NCBI GenBank assembly: GCA_965219305.1
Contig: OZ244725.1
Coordinates: 2,790,001 to 2,854,000 of the forward strand
Direction of reading: 5' to 3'
DNA length: 64,000 nucleotides
Origin: DATHTS01 sp965219305
Lineage (GTDB): Bacteria; Acidobacteriota; Blastocatellia; Pyrinomonadales; Pyrinomonadaceae
The notes under the pieces are model-generated. The model was given only the letters and a program-made list of their open reading frames with translations. It was not told the DNA's origin and searched no databases. Positions 40,535 through 49,389 of this stretch are shown here, piece after piece; the stretch's first letter is position 1, and each line of letters begins with the position of its first letter. Both the position numbers and the translations under genes were made by a program.

Positions 40535-43036
40535 ATGCCGAAAACCAACGCCGTTAAAAGTTTTATCAACGCCAAACCCGCGCCGGAATTCGTCGAAGTC
40601 GCACTTCCCTTGCCGCTTCGCCAGACCTTTACATACAGTCTGCCCGTTGGTCTGCGGGAAAACATAAAACTCGGCGCACGTCTGCTGGTGCCGTTCGGCA
40701 GACGGCAGATCACGGGTTACGCCGTCGCACTTCACGAGGAATTAAATCCCGAATTGGAGATCGAACCGTCAAAGGTGAAAGATGTCGCCGAACTGCTCGA
40801 CGACGAACCTTTGATAACGGAAGAAATTTTAAAACTCACGCAATGGTCGGCGGATTATTACGCTTCGTCGTGGGGCGAAATGCTCAAAGCGTCGCTTCCG
40901 GCGGGAATTAACCGCACCGTCGAACAGATCGTCTCAATTACGGCGCACGGGCGCGACGAACTTTTGAAAATTAAAACGGCGAACACGATAAAAGTAAAAA
41001 TTCTGCGCCGTTTGAGTGAATTTGAAGAAACGTCCCTGCGCGAATTGGCGAAAACTTTCGGCACGACGAAAGCGCAGCGTGCGGTGCGCGAATTGGAATT
41101 AAGCGATTTTGTAAAGACGTTTCAACGGACGATGACGGCGCAGGCGAAACCGAAACGCCGTAAAGCCGTGAAACTTTTGCCGCCGGAAAATCACGCAGAA
41201 GACGATAAAGATTTAAATGAAACACAGAATCTGGTCGTCGAAACGCTTTTGAAAAACGACGGCGAAATGCTTTTTACCGATCTGATCGAAGAAACCGGAA
41301 CAAGCGCGTCACCGATAAACACACTGGCAAAACGCGGTTTTCTCGAAGTTTTTATTCAGGAAGTCCGCCGCGATCCGCTTTCGAGCGCGAAGATTCCCGA
41401 AAAGCTGAATCTGACTTTGACCGACGAGCAGACGGCGGTTTTGAGCGAAATTACAAAAGCTCTCGACGCGGGAAAATATAAAGCGTTTCTGCTTCACGGC
41501 GTGACGGGAAGCGGAAAAACCGAAGTTTATATTCGCGCAATGAAATCCGCGCTCGCCAACGGAAAATCGTCTTTGATGCTCGTGCCGGAGATCGCACTTA
41601 CGCCCGTTTTTTCCCGGAGATTGCGCGCTGTTTTCGGCGATGAAGTGGCGATTCTGCACTCGAATCTTTCGACGGGCGAACGCTTTGACGAGTGGCGCAG
41701 AATCCGCGCCGGCGAAGCGAGAATTGTGATCGGCACGCGCTCGGCGGTTTTTGCGCCGCTTCAAAATGTCGGTCTGATCGTCGTTGACGAAGAACATGAT
41801 TCTTCTTATCGCCAACACGAAATGCCGTTTTATCACGGGCGCGATGCGGCGATTGTCCGCGCAAATTTCGCCGATGCGGTCGTCGTTTTAGGTTCGGCAA
41901 CGCCCGCGCTCGAAACTTTTTACAATTCGGAAACCGGAAAATACGATTACCTGCAATTGCCGAATCGAATCGGAAAACGTCCGCTTGCCAGAGCCGAAAC
42001 GGTTGATATGCGCGAAGTTTTCAAAGAAGCGGGAAAAACCGCAGTCTTTTCCGACGAATTAGTAAAAGCCATCGAAGAAACGCACGAACGCGGCGAACAG
42101 TCAATTATTCTGCTTAACCGGCGCGGTTTTTCGCAGTTCGTTTTGTGCCGTTCGTGTGGCGAATCAATCAAATGCAAAAACTGCGACATCACGCTGACAT
42201 ATCACAAACGCGAGGGAAAACTTGTCTGTCATTATTGTAATCACCGCGAAAAAACGCCGCGCATTTGTCCAGAATGCAAAGGTCAATACTTATATTTTAT
42301 GGGCGAAGGAACGGAGCAGATCGAAGATATTTTGCGTCGCAAATTTTCCGAATTGCGAATCGCCAGAATTGACCGCGACACGACGAAACGGCGCAAAGAA
42401 TTTGAGGAAACGCTCGAAAAATTCAGCCGCGGCGAAATTGATATGCTCGTCGGAACGCAGATGCTGGCGAAAGGACACGATTTTCCGAACGTAACTTTAG
42501 TCGGCGTGATTTCCGTTGACGCTGGTTTGGGAATGCCCGATTTTCGTTCCGCCGAGAGAACTTTTCAATTGCTGACGCAAGTCGCCGGACGTGCCGGACG
42601 CGGCGAATTGAAAGGTCGAGTTTTGATTCAGACTTTTTATCCCGAACATTACGCGCTCGAACACGCGAAGGAACAAAATTACGAAGCGTTTTACGCCGAA
42701 GAAATCGCCTTTCGCCGGAAACTAGCATATCCGCCGTTCGTCGCGCTTGCATCAATTTTGATAAAACATCCGAATTACAATTACGCCTTCGACAACGCGC
42801 AGATTTTGCGCGAAGCTCTAAAACGCGCCGACACTGCAAAATTGTGCAGAGTTCTCGGTCCCGCGCCCGCGCCGCTCGCGCGTCTGAAAGGCGAAAATCG
42901 TCTGCAAATTATCATCAAAGCGCGAAGCCGTCAAAAATTGCGCGAAACTTTAGATTTTGCGCTTCACGACGCGCAGGAGAAATTTTGTGATATGAAGATC
43001 GTTTACGTCGAAATTGATCCGGTAAATTTACTGTAA
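40535..43036 (+). CDS. priA: Primosomal protein N', replication restart helicase
   Basis: An 833-residue helicase that reloads the replisome at stalled forks. N-terminal 3'-DNA-binding domain (residues about 15-115, EVALPLPLRQTFTYSLP), winged helix, Walker A GVTGSGKTE (about 323-331), DEEH box, GSATPALET, zinc-binding cysteines in CRSCGESIKCKNC and CHYC...CPEC (about 545-590) and motifs V-VI in GTQMLAKGHDFP and QVAGRAGRG. The start follows the repeat array by three bases, without an obvious ribosome-binding site. Confidence 0.97.
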   Translation: MPKTNAVKSFINAKPAPEFVEVALPLPLRQTFTYSLPVGLRENIKLGARLLVPFGRRQITGYAVALHEELNPELEIEPSKVKDVAELLDDEPLITEEILKLTQWSADYYASSWGEMLKASLPAGINRTVEQIVSITAHGRDELLKIKTANTIKVKILRRLSEFEETSLRELAKTFGTTKAQRAVRELELSDFVKTFQRTMTAQAKPKRRKAVKLLPPENHAEDDKDLNETQNLVVETLLKNDGEMLFTDLIEETGTSASPINTLAKRGFLEVFIQEVRRDPLSSAKIPEKLNLTLTDEQTAVLSEITKALDAGKYKAFLLHGVTGSGKTEVYIRAMKSALANGKSSLMLVPEIALTPVFSRRLRAVFGDEVAILHSNLSTGERFDEWRRIRAGEARIVIGTRSAVFAPLQNVGLIVVDEEHDSSYRQHEMPFYHGRDAAIVRANFADAVVVLGSATPALETFYNSETGKYDYLQLPNRIGKRPLARAETVDMREVFKEAGKTAVFSDELVKAIEETHERGEQSIILLNRRGFSQFVLCRSCGESIKCKNCDITLTYHKREGKLVCHYCNHREKTPRICPECKGQYLYFMGEGTEQIEDILRRKFSELRIARIDRDTTKRRKEFEETLEKFSRGEIDMLVGTQMLAKGHDFPNVTLVGVISVDAGLGMPDFRSAERTFQLLTQVAGRAGRGELKGRVLIQTFYPEHYALEHAKEQNYEAFYAEEIAFRRKLAYPPFVALASILIKHPNYNYAFDNAQILREALKRADTAKLCRVLGPAPAPLARLKGENRLQIIIKARSRQKLRETLDFALHDAQEKFCDMKIVYVEIDPVNLL

Positions 43037-43162
43037 GACAAAATACAAAAGCCGATTGCCCTGAAATAACAGATTTTTTTCTGCATATTGACAGAATAAA
43101 GTAAAAAAATCTTCTGATCTGTTTACTTAAATAAATACAAACAACGTTTCTTTTTAGACATT

Positions 43163-43184
43163 TTGTTATTTCTGTTATACTTTA
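43163..43184 (+). promoter_or_regulatory. Candidate promoter for the cobalamin-binding mutase subunit
   Basis: A TTAGAC-like -35 and a TATACT -10 about 16 bases apart. Transcription would start close to 43190, so the transcript would begin almost exactly at the inverted repeat 43192-43251. Confidence 0.4.
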
Positions 43185-43191
43185 CGGCGGT

Positions 43192-43251
43192 TGGCAATTA
43201 TATGTCTGCAAACTTTTTCATAATTTTAATTGCAGACATATAATTGCCAAT
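43192..43251. repeat. Perfect 21-bp inverted repeat in the leader of the mutase subunit gene
   Basis: The left arm at 43192-43212 begins TTGGCAATTATATG and the right arm at 43231-43251 is its exact complement, with an 18-base loop. It ends 16 bases before the ATG at 43268. There is no T run, so it is not an ordinary terminator. It could be a transcript-stabilising hairpin, a protein-binding site or a small mobile palindrome. No cobalamin riboswitch features were recognised. Confidence 0.85.
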
Positions 43252-43267
43252 CAACAATTAAATAATA

Positions 43268-43669
43268 ATGAGCGAAAGAAAAATCAGAGTTTTAGTAGCA
43301 AAACCCGGACTCGACGGACACGACCGCGGCGCGAAAATTATCGCCCGTGCGTTGCGCGATGCAGGAATGGAAGTTATTTACACGGGATTGCGGCAAACGC
43401 CGGAAATGATCGCGTCCGCCGCGCTTCAGGAAGACGTTGATGCCGTCGGAATTTCGATTTTAAGCGGCGCACATAATACGCTTTGCCCGCGCATCGTCAA
43501 TCTTTTACGCGACAACGGAATGGATGACACACTAGTTCTCGTCGGCGGAATCGTGCCGCAGGAAGACATCGCCGACCTCAAAGCCAACGGCGTGGCGGAA
43601 ATTTTTCTGCCCGGAACTTCAACTGAAGATATTGTAGATTTCATAAAGCAAAACGTCCGCGAATCTTAA
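43268..43669 (+). CDS. Cobalamin-binding subunit of methylmalonyl-CoA mutase type
   Basis: A 133-residue stand-alone B12-binding domain. AKPGLDGHDRGAKIIARAL carries the DxHxxG-type motif with the cobalt-ligand His18, and SILSGAHNT and LVGGIVPQEDI complete the Rossmann-like fold. It equals the C-terminal domain of MutB or the small subunit McmA2 used with a separate large subunit. The large subunit is not in this window, so it must be encoded elsewhere. Reaction: (R)-methylmalonyl-CoA to succinyl-CoA or a related acyl-CoA. Confidence 0.92.
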   Translation: MSERKIRVLVAKPGLDGHDRGAKIIARALRDAGMEVIYTGLRQTPEMIASAALQEDVDAVGISILSGAHNTLCPRIVNLLRDNGMDDTLVLVGGIVPQEDIADLKANGVAEIFLPGTSTEDIVDFIKQNVRES

Positions 43670-43752
43670 AACGCTCTGGCACGTTTCGTGCATTTATAAC
43701 TTTATAATTATCGGAAAAGATTTTCGAGTATTTTACAAGGAGGTATAAAGTT

Positions 43753-44436
43753 ATGAGATTAAAAGGATTACTAAGTTTAGGTTTGTTTTTCGCTATCGTA
43801 TTATTTGCATACGGAACAGCGGAAGCTCAAATCGTTGATGCGGTGAAAAAAGCCGCCGAAGTTACAAAAGATGCGACGGTTGATGCAGCAAAGAAAACCG
43901 CAGAAGTTACCGGCGATGTTGCCGAAGGAGCGAAAGACGTAACCGTTGACGCGGCGAAGAAGACTGCTGACGTAACAGGCGACGTTGTTGAAGGAGGCGC
44001 GGAAGTTACAGGAGATGCGGCTAAAGCAACTGTCAAAGGAACGAAAAAGGGTGCAAAAGTGACGGCAAAAGGTACGAAAAAAGTTGCCGAAGGCACAAAA
44101 GATGTAACGGTTGATGCAGCAAAGAAAACCGCTGATGTTACAGGTGATGTCGCTGAAGGTACGAAAGACGCTACTGTTGACGCATCAAAAGCGACGGTCA
44201 AAGGTGCGAAAAAAGTCGGTTCAAAAACCGCGAATGTCACGGGTAATGTCGCGGAAGGAACGAAAGATGTAACCGTTGATGCGGCTAAAAAGACCGCAGA
44301 TGTTACAGGTGATGTTGTCGAAGGAACGAAAGATGTAACTATTAAAGGCGCGAAAAAGACCGCCGATGTTACGAAAGATGTAGCAGACGATACAAAGGAT
44401 GTCGTCGTCGGGGATGATGACAAAGATACACCGTAA
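43753..44436 (+). CDS. Secreted 11-mer-repeat (LEA-like) protein
   Basis: A 227-residue protein with a signal peptide (GLLSLGLFFAIVLFAYGTAEA). Nearly all the rest is a 22-residue repeat made of two 11-mers, such as TKDVTVDAAKK and TADVTGDVAEG, present about seven times with variants. Ala, Thr, Val, Lys and Asp dominate and Cys and Trp are absent. The 11-residue amphipathic period is that of group 3 LEA proteins, which protect membranes and proteins during drying. That role is inferred from the pattern only. A strong AAGGAGGT lies eight bases before the ATG, so expression may be high. A perfect terminator follows. Confidence 0.8.
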   Translation: MRLKGLLSLGLFFAIVLFAYGTAEAQIVDAVKKAAEVTKDATVDAAKKTAEVTGDVAEGAKDVTVDAAKKTADVTGDVVEGGAEVTGDAAKATVKGTKKGAKVTAKGTKKVAEGTKDVTVDAAKKTADVTGDVAEGTKDATVDASKATVKGAKKVGSKTANVTGNVAEGTKDVTVDAAKKTADVTGDVVEGTKDVTIKGAKKTADVTKDVADDTKDVVVGDDDKDTP

Positions 44437-44455
44437 ATAAATTTCAGTTATACGC

Positions 44456-44499
44456 AAAAAGCGGGATTCAGATTTTAAAATCTGAATCCCGCTTTTTTT
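44456..44499. terminator. Bidirectional Rho-independent terminator
   Basis: A perfect palindrome: AAAAAGCGGGATTCAGATTT with its exact complement, starting in an A run and ending in seven T. It lies between the convergent LEA-like gene and the gene at 44518-44946. Confidence 0.93.
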
Positions 44500-44517
44500 A
44501 ATTATATGTGTTTACAA

Positions 44518-44946
44518 TTATTCGTCGCCTCCGCCGTCATACTCACTTGCGCCGCCTACTCGAATCTTCATTTTGAACGTCATGGTTTTCTTAGTATTGT
44601 TTATAACAGAAAAAATATAATCACCTTTTCTTCCGGTCAAAACAGTTAAGCCACCTTCATAATCTTGCCATTTGTCCACTGATTCTTTTGCGCTATCCAA
44701 ATTAAAACCTATAAAAATCAGATCATCAGAATTCTGCAAAAGAGCATTTGCATTGATCGCCTGATTTTTATTGACAGCCAAAACAAAATTTTTTTTACCG
44801 TTTGCCGGAATCGTTACGGTAATCGTTTTTTCTGATGTTCCTTTCGCATACGAAATTCTGGTCTGCGCCGTTGCCGATAAATTGGCAGCTAAAATAAATC
44901 CGGTTATCAAACTGAATACCATTAGTATGTTTTTTATGTTGTTCAT
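44518..44946 (-). CDS. Secreted protein of unknown function
   Basis: 142 residues: a signal peptide (ILMVFSLITGFILAANLSATAQ), then a beta-rich domain with ITVTIPANGKKNFVLAVNKN and GGLTVLTGRKGDYIFSVINN, ending in an acidic tail (EYDGGGDE). The pattern resembles small periplasmic beta-sandwich proteins (pre-peptidase C-terminal-like), without a firm family match. It is convergent with the LEA-like gene and shares its terminator. Confidence 0.65.
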   Translation of the reverse strand: MNNIKNILMVFSLITGFILAANLSATAQTRISYAKGTSEKTITVTIPANGKKNFVLAVNKNQAINANALLQNSDDLIFIGFNLDSAKESVDKWQDYEGGLTVLTGRKGDYIFSVINNTKKTMTFKMKIRVGGASEYDGGGDE

Positions 44947-45021
44947 ATTTTTGTTGTTAAGGTTTCACACTTTGATTTAAGTATGTGAAATTTCTGTCTG
45001 GTTATGATAACAAGTGGGTAA

Positions 45022-46176
45022 TTATTTCTCAATCGCTTCTTTCATACGACGAATACCTTCGGCGATTTTTTCCTTGTTGTTGCAAAACGAAACGCGCAAA
45101 AACCCTTTTGCCTGATCGCCGAACGCAACGCCGGGAACTGTAATAACACGATTTTGCAAAAACTTTTCGGCGATTTCGATGTCGTCGCCTAGTTCGCGCA
45201 CGTCAACCATCGTATAAAACGCGCCTTCGGGCGAAGTTCCGCGCAAACCCAATTCTTCGTCGAGCAATTTAATCAAATATTCGCCGCGCCGTTTGTAGAT
45301 TTCACGCGCTTCGGCTTTCGCTTTTTCGGCTTCGTCAGACCAACCGAGAAGCGACGCTTTCTGCGTGATCGTCGAAGTGCAGACGGTCAAAAAGCCGTGA
45401 ACCGTCAATGTTGCTTTGACGACATCAGTTTGCGAACTCGCCAGCCAACCCATTCGCCAACCCGTCATACTCAGAGATTTCGACAAACCCGAAACGATCA
45501 AAGTTCTGTCATAAAATTCCGAAGCCGAACGAGGTTTTTCATCGGTAAAATAAAGATCAGAATAAATTTCGTCCGACATCAGATAAATTCCCGTGCCGTC
45601 CAAAACTTCGGCGATTTGTTTGAGATCGTTTTCCGTAAAAATTTTTCCCGTCGGATTCGATGGCGAAATTATTACGACCGCTTTAGTTTTCGGCGTAATT
45701 TTCGATTTGAATTCTTCGATGTCGAACGCGAAATCTTTTTCTGCCGGAAGATCGTAAAAAACCGGAATGCCTTCCGCCAGATTGACGCAATTTACATAAG
45801 CCGGAAACGCCGGATTCGGAATCAAAACTTCGTCCCCTTTCTCGATCACCGCCAAAAACGCGGCGGTCATCGCTTCCTGTGAACCGACGCAGACGCAAAC
45901 TTGTTCTTTATTTAAATCGAGATGCGAATACTGCGCGGCGATTTTTTCGCGTAATTCCGGCAAACCCGAATGAGCCGTGTAACCGTTCTGTTCATCGAGA
46001 GTTACACGCGCCGCTTCTTCGCGTATAAAACGCGGAGTCGGCAAATCAGGTTCGCCCAGACCGAAATTTATCGAATCCGGCAAAGCGCGGTTAAAAATCT
46101 GTCTGATCAAAGTCGGCTGAACTTTTTGCAGGCGCGACGGTAATTGAAATTCACTCATCTTTTCGGCTGGTTTCAT
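45022..46176 (-). CDS. Class I/II PLP-dependent aminotransferase
   Basis: A 384-residue fold-type I enzyme. INFGLGEPDLPTPRFI, GSQEAMTAAFLA, the Asn/Pro motif SPSNPTGKIF, DEIYSDL and SGLSKSLSMTGWRMGW (Schiff-base Lys) are the AspC/AAT subgroup signatures. It probably transfers amino groups between an amino acid and 2-oxoglutarate; aspartate or aromatic substrates are plausible. It is downstream of argF'-argB on the same strand with a 52-base gap, so co-transcription with arginine genes is possible. ArgD at 61187-62359 already covers acetylornithine. Confidence 0.9.
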   Translation of the reverse strand: MKPAEKMSEFQLPSRLQKVQPTLIRQIFNRALPDSINFGLGEPDLPTPRFIREEAARVTLDEQNGYTAHSGLPELREKIAAQYSHLDLNKEQVCVCVGSQEAMTAAFLAVIEKGDEVLIPNPAFPAYVNCVNLAEGIPVFYDLPAEKDFAFDIEEFKSKITPKTKAVVIISPSNPTGKIFTENDLKQIAEVLDGTGIYLMSDEIYSDLYFTDEKPRSASEFYDRTLIVSGLSKSLSMTGWRMGWLASSQTDVVKATLTVHGFLTVCTSTITQKASLLGWSDEAEKAKAEAREIYKRRGEYLIKLLDEELGLRGTSPEGAFYTMVDVRELGDDIEIAEKFLQNRVITVPGVAFGDQAKGFLRVSFCNNKEKIAEGIRRMKEAIEK

Positions 46177-46228
46177 AAAGTAAATAATAACTTTATGTCG
46201 GTTTTTAGTAAAATTTGCGCTCGAAACT

Positions 46229-47116
46229 TTAGCGCGTGAGCATCGTTCCTGTCCCTTCGTCGGTGAAAACTTCCGAAAGAAGCGCGTTTTTTACATTTCC
46301 GCCGATAATGTGCGCCGATTTCACGCCGCGTTCCAAGATTGAAATCAAACTTTGCAGTTTCGGAATCATTCCGCCCGACGCTTTGCCGGAACTTATCATT
46401 TCTTCGGCTTCCGACGCGGAAAGACGCGAAAGTTTTGTCTTTTCGTCGTTTGCATCGAGATAAATTCCGTTGACATCGCTCATCAAAATCAGTTTCTCGG
46501 CTTTAAGCTGTGCGGCGATTTCCGACGCGATCGTGTCGGCGTTGATATTAAAAATACTTCCGTCTTTGTCCGCGCCGAGCGACGAAACGACGGGCAGGTA
46601 ATTTGCGTCGAGCAATAATTTAAGCAAATCCGTATTAATTTCCAAAATATCGCCGACGTTGCCGAAATCAATCGTTTCCTTCGCGCCGGTTTCACGATTA
46701 AGCATTTCCTTCGGCGGACGTTTTTCGGCTTGGACGATATTTCCGTCAATGCCCGAAAGTCCGACCGCATCAGTTCCGCGACGACGAAGCGCGGCGAGAA
46801 TTTCGGTGTTGATCTTTCCCGCAAAAATCATTTTTGCAATCTCCAACGTGTCATCGTCCGTTACGCGCCGACCTTCGATCACAGTTTGCGCTACGCCCAA
46901 TTTCTGTGCCAATTCCGAAAGCTGTTTTCCGCCGCCGTGAATCACGCAGATTTTTATCCCGACTTGATGAAGCAATGCCAATTCTTCCGTTAAAGAAGCG
47001 AGATTTTCCTTGTTTTCAGTAACTTTACCGGAAAATTTGACGACAAAAGTTTTGCCTTTGAATTTCTGAATATAAGGCAACGCCTCGCGTAGTAAATCAA
47101 GTTTTGATTGAATCAT
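46229..47116 (-). CDS. argB: Acetylglutamate kinase
   Basis: Phosphorylates N-acetylglutamate, the second step of arginine synthesis. 295 residues: FVVKFSGKVTENKE, ICVIHGGGKQLSE, the VIEGRRVTDDDTLEIAKM substrate region, then INADTIASEIAAQLKAEKLI and GGMIPKLQS. The start overlaps the argF' stop by four bases (ATGA), so the two are translationally coupled. An arginine-sensing N-terminal helix of about 15 residues may be present, but allostery cannot be judged. Confidence 0.96.
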   Translation of the reverse strand: MIQSKLDLLREALPYIQKFKGKTFVVKFSGKVTENKENLASLTEELALLHQVGIKICVIHGGGKQLSELAQKLGVAQTVIEGRRVTDDDTLEIAKMIFAGKINTEILAALRRRGTDAVGLSGIDGNIVQAEKRPPKEMLNRETGAKETIDFGNVGDILEINTDLLKLLLDANYLPVVSSLGADKDGSIFNINADTIASEIAAQLKAEKLILMSDVNGIYLDANDEKTKLSRLSASEAEEMISSGKASGGMIPKLQSLISILERGVKSAHIIGGNVKNALLSEVFTDEGTGTMLTR

Positions 47117-48114
47117 TTTATCAATTTTGTCATTATCGCCTTCTGAACGTGCAGACGATTTTCCGCTTCGTCAATTACAAGGGAATTCGCCGAATCAATT
47201 ACCGAATCCGTTACAATCACATTTCGTCGAACCGGCAGACAGTGCATAAAAATCGCGTCATTCGTTCGATTCATTTTCGTCTCGTCAACAATCCAATCTT
47301 TCCGCAAATTCGCGCGAAATTCAATATCTTTTTCCGCCGCACCGTAAAAATTTTTGCTTCCCCACGATTTAGCGTAAACGACTTCGACGTTTTCAAACCC
47401 TTCGTTTACATCATTTACAACTTCCAAACTTCCGCCGTTTTCTCTCGTCTGCATTTCGATTTCCGTCATTAAATCTTCGTCTAATTCATAACCTTTCGGA
47501 AAAGCGATTCTTAAATCGTGTCCGAACTGTGCCGAACCGAGTGCGAACGAATTCGGTACAGCCATCGGCAAAGGTTTCGGATGAAACGCCCAAGTCAGCA
47601 AAACTTTCTTTTTCGTTTCGCCGAATCTTTCCCGAATTGTCAACATATCCGCCATCGCCTGACACGGATGATGCATCGCCGATTCGAGATTTATCACGGG
47701 TTTCGTCGCATATTTTTCAAATGCTTTCAAAACAGGTTCCCTACGGTCTTCTTCCCAATTTTTCAAATGCGCGAATGAACGAACGCCGATTGCCGAAACA
47801 TATCGTTCTAAAACGCGCACGAATTCTTTTAAATGCTCGGTCTTATCCGCATCCATCACAACATTTTCACGATGTTCGAGCGTCCACGAAGTTGCGCCCG
47901 GCTCTAAAATCACGGGATTTCCGCCGAGTTCGTAAATGCCGACCTGCATCGAAGCGCGTGTCCTCAAAGACGGATTAAAAAACACGAGCGCGACGGATTT
48001 TCCGTCTAAAGTTTTTTCGGAAATCGCACCGGTTTTGAATTTGATCGCCGTTTCGATAATTTCTTCAAGCTCGGCGCGTGAAAAATCTCTCGTAACCAGA
48101 AAATTTCGATTCAT
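47113..48114 (-). CDS. argF': N-acetylornithine-type carbamoyltransferase
   Basis: A 333-residue member of the carbamoyltransferase superfamily. The carbamoyl-phosphate loop is SLRTRASMQ, not the STRTR of ornithine transcarbamylase. The sequences GGNPVILEPGATSW, LTWAFHPKPLPMAVPNS and HCLPVRRNVIVTD with DEAENRLHVQKAIM follow the N-acetylornithine (Xanthomonas type) or N-succinylornithine (Bacteroides type) enzymes closely. The Glu in SWTLEH lies at the position where the acetyl-specific enzyme has Glu, so N-acetylornithine is the more likely substrate. It would convert acetylornithine to acetylcitrulline in the pathway with ArgB, ArgC and ArgD. Confidence 0.9.
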   Translation of the reverse strand: MNRNFLVTRDFSRAELEEIIETAIKFKTGAISEKTLDGKSVALVFFNPSLRTRASMQVGIYELGGNPVILEPGATSWTLEHRENVVMDADKTEHLKEFVRVLERYVSAIGVRSFAHLKNWEEDRREPVLKAFEKYATKPVINLESAMHHPCQAMADMLTIRERFGETKKKVLLTWAFHPKPLPMAVPNSFALGSAQFGHDLRIAFPKGYELDEDLMTEIEMQTRENGGSLEVVNDVNEGFENVEVVYAKSWGSKNFYGAAEKDIEFRANLRKDWIVDETKMNRTNDAIFMHCLPVRRNVIVTDSVIDSANSLVIDEAENRLHVQKAIMTKLIK

Positions 48115-48133
48115 TTTTTTATTAATACTGTAT

Positions 48134-48535
48134 TTAATTTACGCTTGAGGATAAGCCGATACCGACAATAACAATCAATCCGACAACTACAGCGGCGGAG
48201 ATAATTGCGGCTTTTGCGGCGGTCGGAAGTCCGGCGTTTTTGTTGACCGATTTAACCTGCTCATATTGCACGGCTGTAATATTTCCCGTTTTCGAGTCCG
48301 AAACGCTGAAAGTGTCATCTTTTACTTCGGTTATATAACCCTTAATTTTTTTGCCGTCTTTGTATTTGACTGTTACTTTACCGCGTTTTCCGCCGAAAAT
48401 TTTTGCGACTTGTGTCCTGGTTTTTCGCAAACTTTCTTCTTCACGATTATTTTGAGTCTGAGCGTTGATCGCTAAAACGCCGGATAAATTTATACATAAA
48501 GCGATTAAAACAACCGCTGTAAATTTTGTCAGCAT
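48134..48535 (-). CDS. Exported protein with Lsm-like beta domain and C-terminal helix, unknown
   Basis: 133 residues: a signal sequence (FTAVVLIALCINLSGVLAINA), a charged linker, a small beta-barrel-like region (KVTVKYKDGKKIKGYITEV, DTFSVSD) that looks like the RV.V...DG....G.I pattern of Lsm/SH3-like folds, and a C-terminal hydrophobic helix (about 108-128). Similar short proteins occur repeatedly in Acidobacteriota, with no known function. AAAAAAGGAG gives a ribosome-binding site before the ATG. Confidence 0.65.
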   Translation of the reverse strand: MLTKFTAVVLIALCINLSGVLAINAQTQNNREEESLRKTRTQVAKIFGGKRGKVTVKYKDGKKIKGYITEVKDDTFSVSDSKTGNITAVQYEQVKSVNKNAGLPTAAKAAIISAAVVVGLIVIVGIGLSSSVN

Positions 48536-48678
48536 AAGTTTTTTCTCCTTTTTTATTGAAGTATCTGTTGGAAAATGCCGTAATTTTTAATACGACGATA
48601 AAATGATTAAGTCATTGTATATCAAAATCCTTTTTTCGGGGATTTTTTTTTCGGAAACACAGAAATTTTTACAACATT

Positions 48679-49353
48679 TTAGATATTATCGTTTGTTTTG
48701 AAAAGAAATTGTTCACAATTAATCAAATCACCGATTTTTTCGATTGCTAAATCTGCCGAAGGATATTTGGCGACTTCCTTTTCGTCAAAAGCATAATGAC
48801 CTTGACGCACGAAAACTGTGGTTACGCGCTCTTTCCAAATCTTTTTTATCGCGCTTAAAATGCGGATTTTATCATCAATCAAAACGTATTTTTCCGCCGG
48901 ATAACGCCGCTCGACATCTTTTAATTCGCGTTCTTTGTGAATATAGATTAAGATATTTTTTTCGACCGCTTCAAGCAATCCTGAGCGTTCAACCTTTCTC
49001 GGCTGAAAAACAACATCACCATCGGTCAAAATTACGACTTTACCGAGTTTTTTGAAGTATTCCAAAATATCCAGCGAATCGGGAAAAAGACGATCGGCGA
49101 AAGGATAATTAACCAGATACGTCGAAACTGCGAGAAGATGCGTGTCATAAGGATGTTCGATGCGGTAATTCTGCAATGCGCCAAGATAATCAGCATAACC
49201 GAGTTCATCGCGCAAATCCTCGAAAATTTCCCAATAGCGTTTGTTTCGCGTCGCACCGACTTCCTTTTCCAAGAAGTCTTTCAAATCCTGCGTTACGCGG
49301 TCGTTGTCGAGCAAAGTATTATCCACATCGAATAAAAAAACCGTTTTGTTCAT
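48679..49353 (-). CDS. HAD-superfamily hydrolase
   Basis: A 224-residue protein with motif I DVDNTLLDND (Asp nucleophile near residue 9), a helical cap, motif II VVILTDGD, a Lys in PRKVERSGLL, and motif IV VLIDDKIRIL. A phosphatase or related phosphotransfer role is likely; no substrate can be named. It lies downstream of thrB on the same strand, but serine/threonine phosphatase activity is not implied. The end contains two decayed Asn/Lys-rich repeats. Confidence 0.85.
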   Translation of the reverse strand: MNKTVFLFDVDNTLLDNDRVTQDLKDFLEKEVGATRNKRYWEIFEDLRDELGYADYLGALQNYRIEHPYDTHLLAVSTYLVNYPFADRLFPDSLDILEYFKKLGKVVILTDGDVVFQPRKVERSGLLEAVEKNILIYIHKERELKDVERRYPAEKYVLIDDKIRILSAIKKIWKERVTTVFVRQGHYAFDEKEVAKYPSADLAIEKIGDLINCEQFLFKTNDNI

Positions 49354-49389
49354 AAAGATTAAATTAAGAGAATTAAAAATGTAAAAATT

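Noticed and set aside
43827..44410. LEA-like region as a DNA satellite and not a gene
   Set aside because: Units vary at third codon positions while the 11-residue protein pattern is kept, and a signal peptide and ribosome-binding site are present.
43827..44423. 198-codon minus-strand frame opposite the LEA-like gene
   Set aside because: Shadow of the repetitive, stop-poor plus-strand gene, which has the signal peptide, strong ribosome-binding site and terminator.
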